Shown here piece by piece: positions 16,909-24,574 of a stretch of 28,324 nt of DNA. Below the pieces are notes generated by a model that was not told where the DNA came from, searched no databases, and saw only the letters and a program-made list of their open reading frames with translations. A program made the translations under genes and the position numbers. The stretch is from CAYZGU01 sp964478165 (GTDB taxonomy: Bacteria; Poribacteria; WGA-4E; JAJDTR01). The stretch covers positions 1 through 28,324 of the forward strand of contig CAYZGU010000009.1 of the NCBI GenBank assembly GCA_964478165.1. Reading direction: 5' to 3'. Every line of letters starts with the position of its first letter. Positions within the stretch are counted from its first letter, which is position 1.

Positions 16909-17247
16909 ATTGTTTTTTTGTCAGAATAGAAGCGCAGTGTCCAGCCGATGCCGTGTTCTAGCGTCGCTTGATACGTGTGGACTGATTTGCTAGGAGCTTC
17001 CCTCGGAGAGAATTTCGAGTCCGTCCAGAGTTTTTCGCGTAATCGTAATCGCAGCACTCAACGGTTTGGGACTGTTCCTGCAGCATCGGAATTACGCATG
17101 TGGATTGCTTTGGCGATTTCTCGTAGCGACTGGTTTCTGAGTGGCCATGAATCTTGGGTATCGTTAAAGAGAATGTGGTAATTGTGGCTAACTTCGTTTT
17201 TTTTACAGGGAGCAGCTAAGAATTGGAAAAATTTTGTTTAAAACTCG
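16881..17247 (-). pseudogene. Possible decayed coding frame, unidentified
   Basis: On the minus strand one frame stays readable for about 120 codons with a single internal TGA. Readable parts include NYHILFNDTQDSWPLRNQS and LREIAKAIHMRNSDAAG before the stop, and TYQATLEHGIGWTLRFYSD to EGYEAILP and the final TGA after it. The composition looks protein-like, and a run of eight A lies near the 5' end. There is no start with a ribosome binding site, and I recognise no family. It may be a remnant or chance. Confidence 0.3.
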
Positions 17248-17707
17248 GAAGGTGCAATTAGTTTCTGACGTGCGCCTGTCAAATGCCGAACTTGCCTATG
17301 GTTTTATAGGTCAAGATTAGTGAAAATTGGTTGACACCTTGGGATTGGAAGTTCTCATCGGGCTCAGAACTGAATCGATTATCGATGAGGTGATGTCATT
17401 ACTGAAATGGTCTGATAGTATCTGCGTCGAGACGGCTTAATTAGCCACATTTGTGCATGCGTTTCTCCCATGTTTCAGGTGTACAATGTGGCCGTAGCGG
17501 TGGTGTGGCGTCGGTGCTAGGAGCTGTTGAATGATGCGCGCCATTCGGAATTCTCTGTTCAAGAGGTTTGGCGGCTGGTGCAAGATTAGCAGTAGTTCTA
17601 TTCTTCAGGTGCTCCTGAATTGGAACAGAATTGTGATGCCAGTTTGGGCACCACCGTGATGTAGTAGAAAAACAACAAGATTTGAGCGATGGGTTTTCGG
17701 GTGCTGT
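17248..17707. other. Gene-poor stretch
   Basis: I read both strands and found no convincing gene between the possible decayed frame and the lipoprotein terminator. A 94-codon minus-strand frame here (17441-17725) has a His/Pro/Thr-rich composition, no ribosome binding site and overlaps the terminator, so I do not call it. Confidence 0.4.
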
Positions 17708-17745
17708 AAAAAAAAAAGGCAACATATCCTTAGGATACGCTGCCT
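17708..17745 (-). terminator. Strong rho-independent terminator of the lipoprotein gene
   Basis: Read on the minus strand, AGGCAGCGTATCC pairs with GGATATGTTGCCT over 13 positions (two G-T wobbles) around a TAA loop. It is followed by about ten T. It lies 38 bases after the lipoprotein stop codon. Confidence 0.92.
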
Positions 17746-17783
17746 AGAGGTCTTCGTTAGATTACTGAAAGGCTGTTTCTACA

Positions 17784-18428
17784 CTATTCCTTGGCCTTTG
17801 TTGTAAACTCAATGTTAAACGATGCTTTATTGCTAGCATCATCCTCAACGCTGAGAACGATAATGTAGGTCACGGAGTTGGCAAGCTCTTTTCCTGCGAC
17901 TGGAGTGAGATCAGCGGTTTTTCCCGAAACAACTCCTTGCCAACCAGCTGTTGTTCCATCCTCAAAGTTAAGTTCAGCTGTACCACTGACATTTTCATTA
18001 AATGTGATCTGGAGTTTGTCCGCATTAAGTGGGGACGGGTCAACATCTTTGTCACCATTTTTCACACTGCCACCAGTGATCTGTGGTGCCTCTGTGTCAG
18101 GCGCGAGCAGTGTATAAGTGAAGCTCACCGGTCCTCCAGTAGAACCGTCCTTGTTTGTCCAGGTAATTTGTAAATTCGCTGCCACTGGAATCTTCCAATT
18201 TTTCCCTGCCCCTCCGGACGCGTTGTCAACGGCCGAAACGGATTGGTCAAAGGTTAGTGAGATTGTAGCGTTTTGAGGCACAGAAGATCCAGATGCTGGT
18301 TCAGCAGTAACGGTAGTCGCGCTTGGTGGTCCTACATCAGTGTCATCATCTCCACCACCACAACCAATCATGTAGACAACAAACATTGCCGCTATCATCA
18401 AAGATACGGTCCGAAAGAGCTTGTGCAT
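17784..18428 (-). CDS. Lipoprotein with Ig-like (Big_5/SbsA-type) domains
   Basis: This 214-residue protein has a lipoprotein signal ending VVYMIGC, with the modifiable Cys at residue 23, followed by GGGDDD, a typical flexible lipoprotein start. Two beta-rich parts follow. The first has VTAEPASGSSVPQNATISLTF. The second has SVKNGDKDVDPSPLNADKLQ, then ITFNENVSGTAELNFEDG and ELANSVTYIIVLSVEDDASNK. These are the pattern of Ig-like domains of the Big_5/SbsA type found in secreted and surface proteins. The ATG at 18428 follows AAGGAG by eight bases; a GTG three codons upstream overlaps that site. The gene stands alone with its own strong terminator. Its Cys would be modified by an Lgt such as the one encoded at 20336. 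It is probably a surface or periplasmic structural or binding protein; the ligand is unknown. Confidence 0.82.
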   Translation of the reverse strand: MHKLFRTVSLMIAAMFVVYMIGCGGGDDDTDVGPPSATTVTAEPASGSSVPQNATISLTFDQSVSAVDNASGGAGKNWKIPVAANLQITWTNKDGSTGGPVSFTYTLLAPDTEAPQITGGSVKNGDKDVDPSPLNADKLQITFNENVSGTAELNFEDGTTAGWQGVVSGKTADLTPVAGKELANSVTYIIVLSVEDDASNKASFNIEFTTKAKE

Positions 18429-18773
18429 TATTTCCACTCCTTTTTGATTTTTGTATAAAAACGACCAGGGTTTTCGTGTCTGAACAACCCGAATTCAGTT
18501 CTCGTCATTAGGATTAACAGACATGTACATCCGAAAACTAATCCAACTTGAAAACGCGAGAACAAGTTGATTTTGTAATGCTTTCAGTCAGTCAAGCATC
18601 CGTTGTCTTGCCGCTATTTTTTAGAGTAAGTTAGACCTATAGTCTACCAGAGTTTCTGGTTTTTGTAAAGAGAAACCTTCACAATTTTTCCAAATTTCGA
18701 ACAACCAAGGTTTTTTCCCTCTATAAACACCTCCTAAAACAGTTCCATCTTTCCAAATGGCGATACTTTAAGA
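18429..18773. other. Upstream region of the lipoprotein gene
   Basis: This AT-rich region should hold the promoter of the lipoprotein gene, but I find no well-spaced -35/-10 pair. On the minus strand AGGAGG near 18732 precedes a short frame (about 28 codons from a GTG) that ends at a TAG and reads on for about ten more codons, which may be debris of an old gene. On the plus strand a six-pair hairpin (ACCAGA, GTT loop, TCTGGT) at 18646-18660 is followed by TTTTG, a terminator-like shape with no plus-strand gene before it. Confidence 0.35.
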
Positions 18774-18886
18774 CGGAGTGGAGTTCTAATCGCTCTGGGT
18801 TTAACAACAAATCTTAAGTCTTATCTACTAGGGGATTCGGTAATACCGGAAGGCCCTAGGATAAGACGGCATGGCTCTTCACTCCG
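18774..18886. repeat. Long inverted-repeat element (structured DNA/RNA)
   Basis: A 113-base element is bounded by CGGAGTG (18774-18780) and CACTCCG (18880-18886). Inside it GTCTTATC (18818-18825) pairs perfectly with GATAAGAC (18860-18867), then CTAGGG (18828-18833) with CCCTAG (18854-18859), and CGGT with ACCG around an AAT loop. Only small bulges interrupt the arm. No T-run follows on either strand, so it is not an ordinary terminator. It abuts the 3' side of the dprA remnant. It may be a structured RNA, a miniature mobile element or a repeat-family member; I recognise no known family. Confidence 0.7.
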
Positions 18887-19605
18887 CCGGTGTCGCTTTT
18901 GTCATTCGCATGTGAAAATCAGACGTACCTGATCTAGAGCACGCGCCGCGTATGCCTATATCAGTGGTTCCTTTGGTTTCAACAAAAATTGTTGCGATCG
19001 ACAAGTCGCTAATAATGCGATTGCGTAGAAACACATCGCCCTGTGTGGGTTGCGCCGGAAAGGGATGTTCGGACAGTAAAAGGCCGGATTCAGAAATCTC
19101 TTTCGCGCGCACAGGGTTTTCGATTGAATATGTTGAAAAAGGCTTCCCTTGGCGACACCAACCGAAATGCCACGGGCGTATAGTGCTCCAACGTGAAGAG
19201 AAGTAGGAATTTCCTTGTGCAACCCGCTGACGACAGGGAAAACGTTACGAACGAGGAACGCTGCTTTGTTGAACCAAGAGCCTGTCGCCGCGCTTTGTGC
19301 AATTGTTGACAAACTTTCCTTTATTTACAGAGAGTTTTGGGCGTATCGGGAAATTTCTCTGCTTGTCAGGATAGTTAGCACCCTGCGGACAAAGAAGCTC
19401 GATGCCTTGGCTCTTGACCACGTGAGGCGTCGGCGAAACGAGTTGCACCCGTGATGCCAATGCAGGGTTGAAAAGTGGCAAACTCGAGGCCTCACAGCGG
19501 TCGACTTCAAAAACCCTTTCTACTGTTCCAAACCAATCCAATAACTGCCTAATCTGAATTGAACCGCTGCCTTCGACTGCTGAAAGTGCCAAGCAGAATT
19601 CTCCC
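18879..19605 (-). pseudogene. dprA: Broken dprA (DNA processing protein A)
   Basis: DprA loads RecA on incoming single-stranded DNA during natural transformation. On the minus strand its parts can be read in order, but in three different frames. The first (19605 to about 19300) gives LALSAVEGSG, IRQLLDWFGTVERVFE, GIELLCPQGANYP and VNKGKF, the DprA N-terminal part. The second (about 19300-19140) gives VVSGL, then LHVGALYARGISVGV and GSLFQ, the Rossmann core. The third (about 19112-18879) gives EISESGLLLSEHPFPAQP, then FLRNRIISDLSIATIFVETKG, the hallmark DprA nucleotide-binding region. The C-terminal third of the usual protein is absent, the region around the expected AIVGTR motif is lost, and at least two frame changes separate the pieces. 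The start is preceded by an in-frame TAG. This is decay rather than a single sequencing error. Confidence 0.82.
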
Positions 19606-20262
19606 TAAGCGATATGAGCAGCTGACGGTCTTTAGATCTGATTTCTGGGAGGATCGAAAGTCCCGTGAAGCGCAGCCCGAGTGACTATTCTAAAAGGATC
19701 CAGGAGTCAGATTCGCCAAGTATAGCACATTTAAGAAAACATTGCAAAGGCTTTTTTGTTGAATAATGTGCGAATAGACTTGGTCGTTTACCAAAGTCTG
19801 CTTGACATTTCTCCTGACGTGGAATATTCTTATGTGTGGAGAGGTGTATTGGAAGCGGATGTAAGTTTAGTGACGGCGGTTTGCCCATCTTTACATTGAA
19901 GATTTTCTTTTTGTAGATGAGCGTGTTTGTATTGCCATAGGTGATGGAGTGAGGGTTTGAGGTCGATTGGGTTCTTACGCTCAATCGTTCAATCTGGACG
20001 AAAGGCCGGATATTCTTATGGCGACAAGTCCTAATAGGGCTTGGCAGTACGAGCAATGCGCTTGTGCATATTGCCCAGGTACACCGTATTCTCATTTCTT
20101 AAAGGTTTAACTCTCTGACGGCACGAGCTGATTCTAGGGGACAGTCCCGTCAGAAGCGATCTGTAGTAGAGATATCCTTAGCGTGTTTGGATTCGGCGTA
20201 AAAATCTAGAAGTGGGCCAATTCGTTAATCCTAAAATCCCAAAAAATATTTTCTGAAGAACG
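19606..20262. other. Gene-poor stretch before lgt
   Basis: I found no gene. A 136-codon minus-strand frame (19685-20095) is rich in His, Pro, Cys, Asn and Ser, lacks a ribosome binding site and resembles nothing. A 54-codon plus-strand frame near 19735-19900 looks somewhat protein-like but has no start. An eight-base inverted repeat, TCTGACGG (20114-20121) with CCGTCAGA (20147-20154), encloses 25 bases and has no T-run. The promoter of lgt should lie in the last part, but I cannot place it. Confidence 0.4.
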
Positions 20263-20306
20263 CTTCTGTTTCTTAGATGGCTAACTTCTGTTTCTTAGAT
20301 GGCTAA
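20263..20306. repeat. Two perfect tandem copies of a 22-bp unit ahead of lgt
   Basis: The 22-base unit beginning CTTCTGTTTCTTAGATGG occurs at 20263-20284 and again directly after it at 20285-20306, ending 29 bases before the lgt start. Each copy ends in TTAGATGGCTAA, which is itself a small inverted repeat (TTAG with CTAA). It could be a duplicated operator or a neutral duplication in the leader. Confidence 0.92.
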
Positions 20307-20335
20307 CGAATAAGAAGTGGCGAGAAGGATTTATC

Positions 20336-21166
20336 ATGTATCCAACTATTTTTGATATTGGTACCTTGCGTCTTGGTCCAATATATCTGCCCATAGCGAT
20401 TCATAGTTACGGGCTGATGATGGCAGTTGCATTCCTCTCCTGTATGTTCTTAGGACAACGCGAATTCAAACGAAAAGGCCTAGATCCAAAACTTTCATCA
20501 ACAGTTATCCTTTGGGGTGCTCTTGGTGGCATCATCGGTGCAAAGCTTTATTCGGCGTTACAAGATGGTAGCCTTTCGATGAGGGAATTGTTTTCAAACA
20601 CCGGATTGGTCTGGTATGGTGGTTTAATCGGAGGCGTAATTGCTGCCCTATGGGTGGTTTACCGATCTCCGAATCCCCTCTTTCCAACGTTTGATGTTCT
20701 TGCTCCATTGCTGCTCCTGGGATATGGGATTGGGCGAATTGGGTGTTTCCTTGCTGGAGACGGCGATTATGGTCCCCCATCGAATCTTCCTTGGGCGATG
20801 TCATTTCCCAAAGGCACAGTTCCCACGAATGTTGCCGTTCATCCAACTCCGCTTTATGAAACAGCACTGTCGTTTGTTGGCTTTATGCTATTGTGGTCCA
20901 TTCGAAAAAGGAAAGAAGATACCCCCGGGTGGTTGGTTGGTGCTGCCCTTATTCTACTAGGAATCGAACGGTTTCTCGCCGAGTTTTGGCGCACTAATGA
21001 GCGCACCATCACGGGGTTGACGACAGCGCAACTGCTTAGCGTTCTGATGGCGATCGTAGGTAGCTGTTTTATCTATTTGGTGTTGCGCCGGTCGGCGAAT
21101 TTTGTGCAAGCAGGAGATGCGTCTGTGCCTTTTTCTGCGGGAAAGAGCAAGCGAACAAAGCGTTAG
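20336..21166 (+). CDS. lgt: Prolipoprotein diacylglyceryl transferase Lgt
   Basis: Lgt transfers a diacylglyceryl group from phosphatidylglycerol to the lipobox Cys of prelipoproteins in the inner membrane. The 276-residue product has the expected length and about seven membrane helices. It carries the Lgt signature GRIGCFLAGDGDYG (132-145, including the conserved Arg at 134), HSYG (23-26), HPTPLYE (169-175) and ERFLAEFWR (211-219). The family's GGL..HGG position reads WYGG here (Tyr at about 94 in place of His), a variant I believe occurs in other phyla. The ATG at 20336 follows GAAGGA by six bases. The 22-bp tandem duplication sits in its leader, and the acyl-CoA synthetase gene follows 75 bases later on the same strand. 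Confidence 0.96.
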   Translation: MYPTIFDIGTLRLGPIYLPIAIHSYGLMMAVAFLSCMFLGQREFKRKGLDPKLSSTVILWGALGGIIGAKLYSALQDGSLSMRELFSNTGLVWYGGLIGGVIAALWVVYRSPNPLFPTFDVLAPLLLLGYGIGRIGCFLAGDGDYGPPSNLPWAMSFPKGTVPTNVAVHPTPLYETALSFVGFMLLWSIRKRKEDTPGWLVGAALILLGIERFLAEFWRTNERTITGLTTAQLLSVLMAIVGSCFIYLVLRRSANFVQAGDASVPFSAGKSKRTKR

Positions 21167-21241
21167 CAGTTAAGCAGTTAAGTTGAAACGGCGGGATTAT
21201 CATGTCTTATCGATTCTTGCTTAATCAGCAGGGAGGAAATT

Positions 21242-23047
21242 ATGCGAACACTCACAATTAATGAAATGTTGGCCAATTCAGTACGTGAGCATGGGCTACG
21301 AACTGCGCTTTCTAGCAAGATTGACGGTAATTATCAAGGCATTTCTTATGTAGAGCTTGCGAACTGCGTGAAACACGTCTCTTTGGGGCTGGCCGAACTC
21401 GGTCTTCGGAGAGGAGATCGCGTGGTGTTATTGTCTGAGAATCGGCCCGAATGGGCAATCAGCGATTTGGCAATCATTGCCGCGGGAGCGGTCAATGTGC
21501 CAATGTTCCCAACCTTGACCTCTGCCCAGGTAGAATATATCGTTAAGGATTCAGGAGCGAAATTGGTATGTGTATCTAATGAGGAACAGTTGCGAAAGGT
21601 GGAGTCGTTTAGAGGGAGAATATCACATCTCGAACAAGTTATTGTTTTTGATGGTATGGAGCCAGATTCACCTGTTCAGAACGTGACTATTGACCAGGTC
21701 TCTGATCTTGGGAGGCATGTAGAGGATGGAGATCGCATCTACCGGGAAGCGAGCGAATCGGCAAGCCCGGAAGACCTTGCCACAATTATTTACACTTCCG
21801 GAACCACTGGAAACCCGAAGGGGGTAATGCTTACACACCACAATTTCATGTCGAATGCGCAGGCTTGTATTGAAATCTTGGGTGTGACGCACGAAGACAT
21901 ATTTCTATCTTTTCTACCCCTGTCGCATGTCTTTGAGAGAATGGCAGGACAATATCTACCGCTTGCTTGTGGCTCCAAAGTTGCTTATGCGGAAAGCCCA
22001 TTTACTGTTGCAAAGAACCTAGGAGAGGTGCGTCCTACTGTCATGGCGAGCGTTCCACGCTTATATGAGATGATGCACGAGAAGATTCTCCGCGCTGTGC
22101 AGGAGGGATCGCCTCTTAAGAAGAAGATTTTCGACTGGGGTTTGCGAACCGGTAGTAGGGTGAGTCAGGCGGTACAGTCGAGATCCAAACCATCTGCGTT
22201 CCTAATGCTGCAGATGGGGCTTGCTAATAGACTGGTGTTCAACAAGATCCTCTCTGTAACAGGGGGCCGCCTGCGATTTTTCGTTTCGGGCGGTGCCGCT
22301 CTGCCCCAGTCGATTGCGGAATTCTTCCATGCCGCTGGGATTCTGATTCTCGAGGGATATGGCCTTACCGAAACTTCACCAGTGATCTGTGTGAATCGAC
22401 CGGAGGCGTGGAAATTCGGCACGGTGGGTTCAGCGATACCAGGGGTCGAGGTTAGAGTTGCCGACGATGGGGAGATACTATCACGCGGACCACACATCAT
22501 GCAGGGATATTTCAATCGTCCCGAAGATACGGCGCAGGTTGTCGGCGAGGATGGTTGGTTTCATACTGGCGATATCGGCCGAATCGATGCAGAGGGTTTT
22601 CTGAAAATTACGGATCGCAAGAAGGACATTATAGTGCTTTCCAATGGAAAAAATGTTGCACCACAACCGATTGAGAATGAGCTTTTGCGCAGTGAATATA
22701 TCAGTCAGGTTACGCTGATTGGGGACAGGCAAAAAAGCATTGCCGCGCTCGTTGTGCCAAATTTTGATGCGCTCCGACAGTATGCGAAAAATCAGAGCTT
22801 GGACCCGGGGGATATGATTTCCTTGGTTGGGAGGAAAGAGATACGTAAGCTTGTCCGTGGGGAGATTGACCGCCTAGTGGCTGACTTTGCCGATTTTGAG
22901 AGGCCAAAGATGTTTACAGTGCTTAATCGCGAGTTTACGCAGGAACAAGATGAGATGACACCGACTCTTAAACTCAAGCGACGCATAATCCATGAACATT
23001 TTGCCAATGAAATTAAGAGCATGTACGGCCCAGACGGTGCAGATTGA
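21242..23047 (+). CDS. fadD: Long-chain acyl-CoA synthetase (AMP-forming)
   Basis: This 601-residue enzyme activates fatty acids to acyl-CoA through an acyl-adenylate at the inner membrane or in the cytoplasm. It shows the ATP-binding loop YTSGTTGNPKG (about 184-194), EGYGLTETSP (about 371-380), HTGDIGRIDAEGFLKITDRK (about 441-460) and NGKNVAPQPIEN (about 468-479). Near the C-terminus TPTLKLKRR contains the expected catalytic Lys. Length and motifs fit the bacterial and eukaryotic long-chain (FAA1-like) branch rather than acetyl-CoA synthetase. The ATG at 21242 follows GGGAGG by five bases. The substrate length is inferred from the branch. Co-transcription with lgt is possible from the 75-base spacing, and the creatininase-family gene starts 67 bases downstream. 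Confidence 0.92.
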   Translation: MRTLTINEMLANSVREHGLRTALSSKIDGNYQGISYVELANCVKHVSLGLAELGLRRGDRVVLLSENRPEWAISDLAIIAAGAVNVPMFPTLTSAQVEYIVKDSGAKLVCVSNEEQLRKVESFRGRISHLEQVIVFDGMEPDSPVQNVTIDQVSDLGRHVEDGDRIYREASESASPEDLATIIYTSGTTGNPKGVMLTHHNFMSNAQACIEILGVTHEDIFLSFLPLSHVFERMAGQYLPLACGSKVAYAESPFTVAKNLGEVRPTVMASVPRLYEMMHEKILRAVQEGSPLKKKIFDWGLRTGSRVSQAVQSRSKPSAFLMLQMGLANRLVFNKILSVTGGRLRFFVSGGAALPQSIAEFFHAAGILILEGYGLTETSPVICVNRPEAWKFGTVGSAIPGVEVRVADDGEILSRGPHIMQGYFNRPEDTAQVVGEDGWFHTGDIGRIDAEGFLKITDRKKDIIVLSNGKNVAPQPIENELLRSEYISQVTLIGDRQKSIAALVVPNFDALRQYAKNQSLDPGDMISLVGRKEIRKLVRGEIDRLVADFADFERPKMFTVLNREFTQEQDEMTPTLKLKRRIIHEHFANEIKSMYGPDGAD

Positions 23048-23114
23048 AAACTAAATCCAGAGAGATGACATGAATTAACATTGTGTGGTAATTTGCCAGA
23101 GGAGGAAAGTAACG

Positions 23115-23876
23115 GTGAAATATGGTGATAGTTGTTGGGTGGACGTGGAACAAGCGGACAAGGATAAGGTTGTTGTGGTTCCCCTCGGTTCGATGGAGCA
23201 GCATGGGCACCATGCTCCATTACTAACGGACACATACTTGGTTTCAGCGGTAGCAGAACGTGTTGAACAATGTCTTCATGGGGAGGCCTATTTTCTGCCA
23301 ACCTTGTGGCTTGGAGCGTCGGATCATCATCTTGACATGCCCGGAACAACAAGTGTTCCAAATCATATCTACACTTTGGTTATTAAAAATATCGTTCGAT
23401 CAATATGCAAATCAGGATTTCAGCGCATATTCTTTCTCAACGGTCATGGTGGAAATGTCACGCCTGGAACACAGGCAATTACCGAGCTGGCGAATGAGTC
23501 CGACGAGTACAATAGTGTCTGGATGGCTTTAGCTTCCTACTGGTCAATTGCTGCACCGGCAATGGCTCCGGAGCGTCACGGGATGCGCACGGAACAACTT
23601 TCCCATGCGTGTGAATACGAGACCTCGATGATGGTGTTCCTTCATGGCGAACTCGTGCGAATGGACCGTGTTGAAGTAAGTCCACCGCTGCTCGATTCTC
23701 CATATTTCCATAGTGAACGTCGCGGGCGAGTGGAGGTCGCAAAACGGATGGCCACCTGGACTCCAACGGGTGCAATGGGAGGGCCTCAACACGCGACGCC
23801 GGAAAAGGGTGAATCTCTTCTGAATGCGATCGTGGAGGAAGTTATTTTGTTCCTCAATGATTTTGCAACCTGGTAA
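23115..23876 (+). CDS. Creatininase-family metal-dependent amidohydrolase
   Basis: The creatininase family hydrolyses C-N bonds of cyclic or linear amides with a two-metal site; members act on creatinine, formamidopyrimidines or peptide-derived cofactors such as mycofactocin precursor. This 253-residue protein shows GSMEQHGHHAPLLTDT (about 25-40, with Glu28, His30 and Asp39 as likely ligands), DHHLDMPGT (about 70-78), the glycine-rich NGHGGN (109-114, likely ligand His111) and HACEYETSMM (about 164-173). The start is a GTG at 23115, nine bases after GGAGG; an upstream in-frame GTG at 23085 has no site. Nothing nearby identifies the substrate, so I give no gene symbol. It is the last gene before a 0.7-kb gap. 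Confidence 0.88.
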   Translation: MKYGDSCWVDVEQADKDKVVVVPLGSMEQHGHHAPLLTDTYLVSAVAERVEQCLHGEAYFLPTLWLGASDHHLDMPGTTSVPNHIYTLVIKNIVRSICKSGFQRIFFLNGHGGNVTPGTQAITELANESDEYNSVWMALASYWSIAAPAMAPERHGMRTEQLSHACEYETSMMVFLHGELVRMDRVEVSPPLLDSPYFHSERRGRVEVAKRMATWTPTGAMGGPQHATPEKGESLLNAIVEEVILFLNDFATW

Positions 23877-24364
23877 CGAGAAAGTATTAGGTGCCTATTG
23901 ATTCATTGAGCACTGGTGGTTGTTCTGCGGAAAATTAGAGAAGATAGTGTTGTTAAACTCGATTGATTATTTTAATTGTCGTATTATGATACGACTTCGA
24001 GGAATGCGTCGATGCGATCGCATTGGTCCAAAGAGTCGTTGCGCGTTTGGTTGTTTACGGCATGCTATTGATTGCCAAAACTAAGCGCGACACGAATTAC
24101 AAGCTGATGCAGTTACGCAAGAAATTTCTCTGAGCAAGTGCGCCATTGTTGTAAGCATTTGTGGTAAATGGAAGAAATAGTGCTCAGAACGATCTGTTTT
24201 ACGCCTAAGCGCAGCCCATTTGTATTGAGCCTCACAAGTCAGTGATAGGTTCTATGTACGAGGATCTGTGAAAGTACAGTGGCCCGTGCCGGATGTCATT
24301 GCTGAATTCAAAGCGTTGCTGTTGTATTTTATGCGTCATGTTGAACTTGCGTGGCAAATAAAGT
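23877..24364. other. Intergenic stretch with two inverted repeats
   Basis: No gene is convincing here. GTCGTAT and ATACGAC form a seven-pair hairpin with a TATG loop (23978-23995) but without a T-run. A 12-base perfect palindrome, ATGCGATCGCAT (24012-24023), contains the octamer GCGATCGC. A short plus-strand frame of about 46 codons (about 23988-24133, with VQRVVARLVVYGMLLIAKTK) has no start signal and may be debris. Downstream, 24307-24320 shares 14 identical bases with 27045-27058. Confidence 0.4.
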
Positions 24365-24393
24365 TTGATTTGGTAGGCCGTTTGTATTATACT
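24365..24393 (+). promoter_or_regulatory. Candidate sigma-70-type promoter of the reductase operon
   Basis: TTGATT (24365-24370) and TATACT (24388-24393) are separated by exactly 17 bases, matching four and five of six consensus positions. Transcription would begin near 24400, giving a leader of about 175 bases before the ATG at 24575. I see only small hairpins in that leader and recognise no riboswitch. Confidence 0.5.
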
Positions 24394-24574
24394 ATTGTCG
24401 TCCTTAGGTGTAATTATGTTTGGTCTCGATTTTGATGTGCAAGTCCGACCAGCCATGGTTATCCGTTAAGTGGTCTGCCTACCAGTCAAAATATCCCGAA
24501 TTTAAAGGTTTGAAAAGGAAAACTGCACAGTTCGTTAACATATATCAAAATTATCCAGTGTGAAGGAGAGAGTC

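Noticed and set aside
17441..17725. 94-codon open frame on the minus strand
   Set aside because: Composition is rich in His, Pro and Thr, there is no ribosome binding site, and it overlaps the strong lipoprotein terminator.
18646..18664. ACCAGA/TCTGGT hairpin followed by TTTT as a terminator
   Set aside because: The stem is short and there is no plus-strand gene upstream for it to terminate, so it is only mentioned within the intergenic entry.
18799..18810. GTTTAAC as an integron attC core site near the long hairpin
   Set aside because: No matching inverse core at the other end of the hairpin and no integrase or cassette genes.
18952..19206. 84-codon plus-strand frame
   Set aside because: It is antisense to the dprA remnant, which explains the protein-like composition.
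19685..20095. 136-codon open frame on the minus strand
   Set aside because: Unlike any protein family, rich in His, Pro, Ser, Asn and Cys, no start signal, and located in an AT-rich decayed region.
21202..21261. 19-codon leader peptide overlapping the acyl-CoA synthetase start
   Set aside because: No ribosome binding site before its ATG and no attenuator structure; probably chance.
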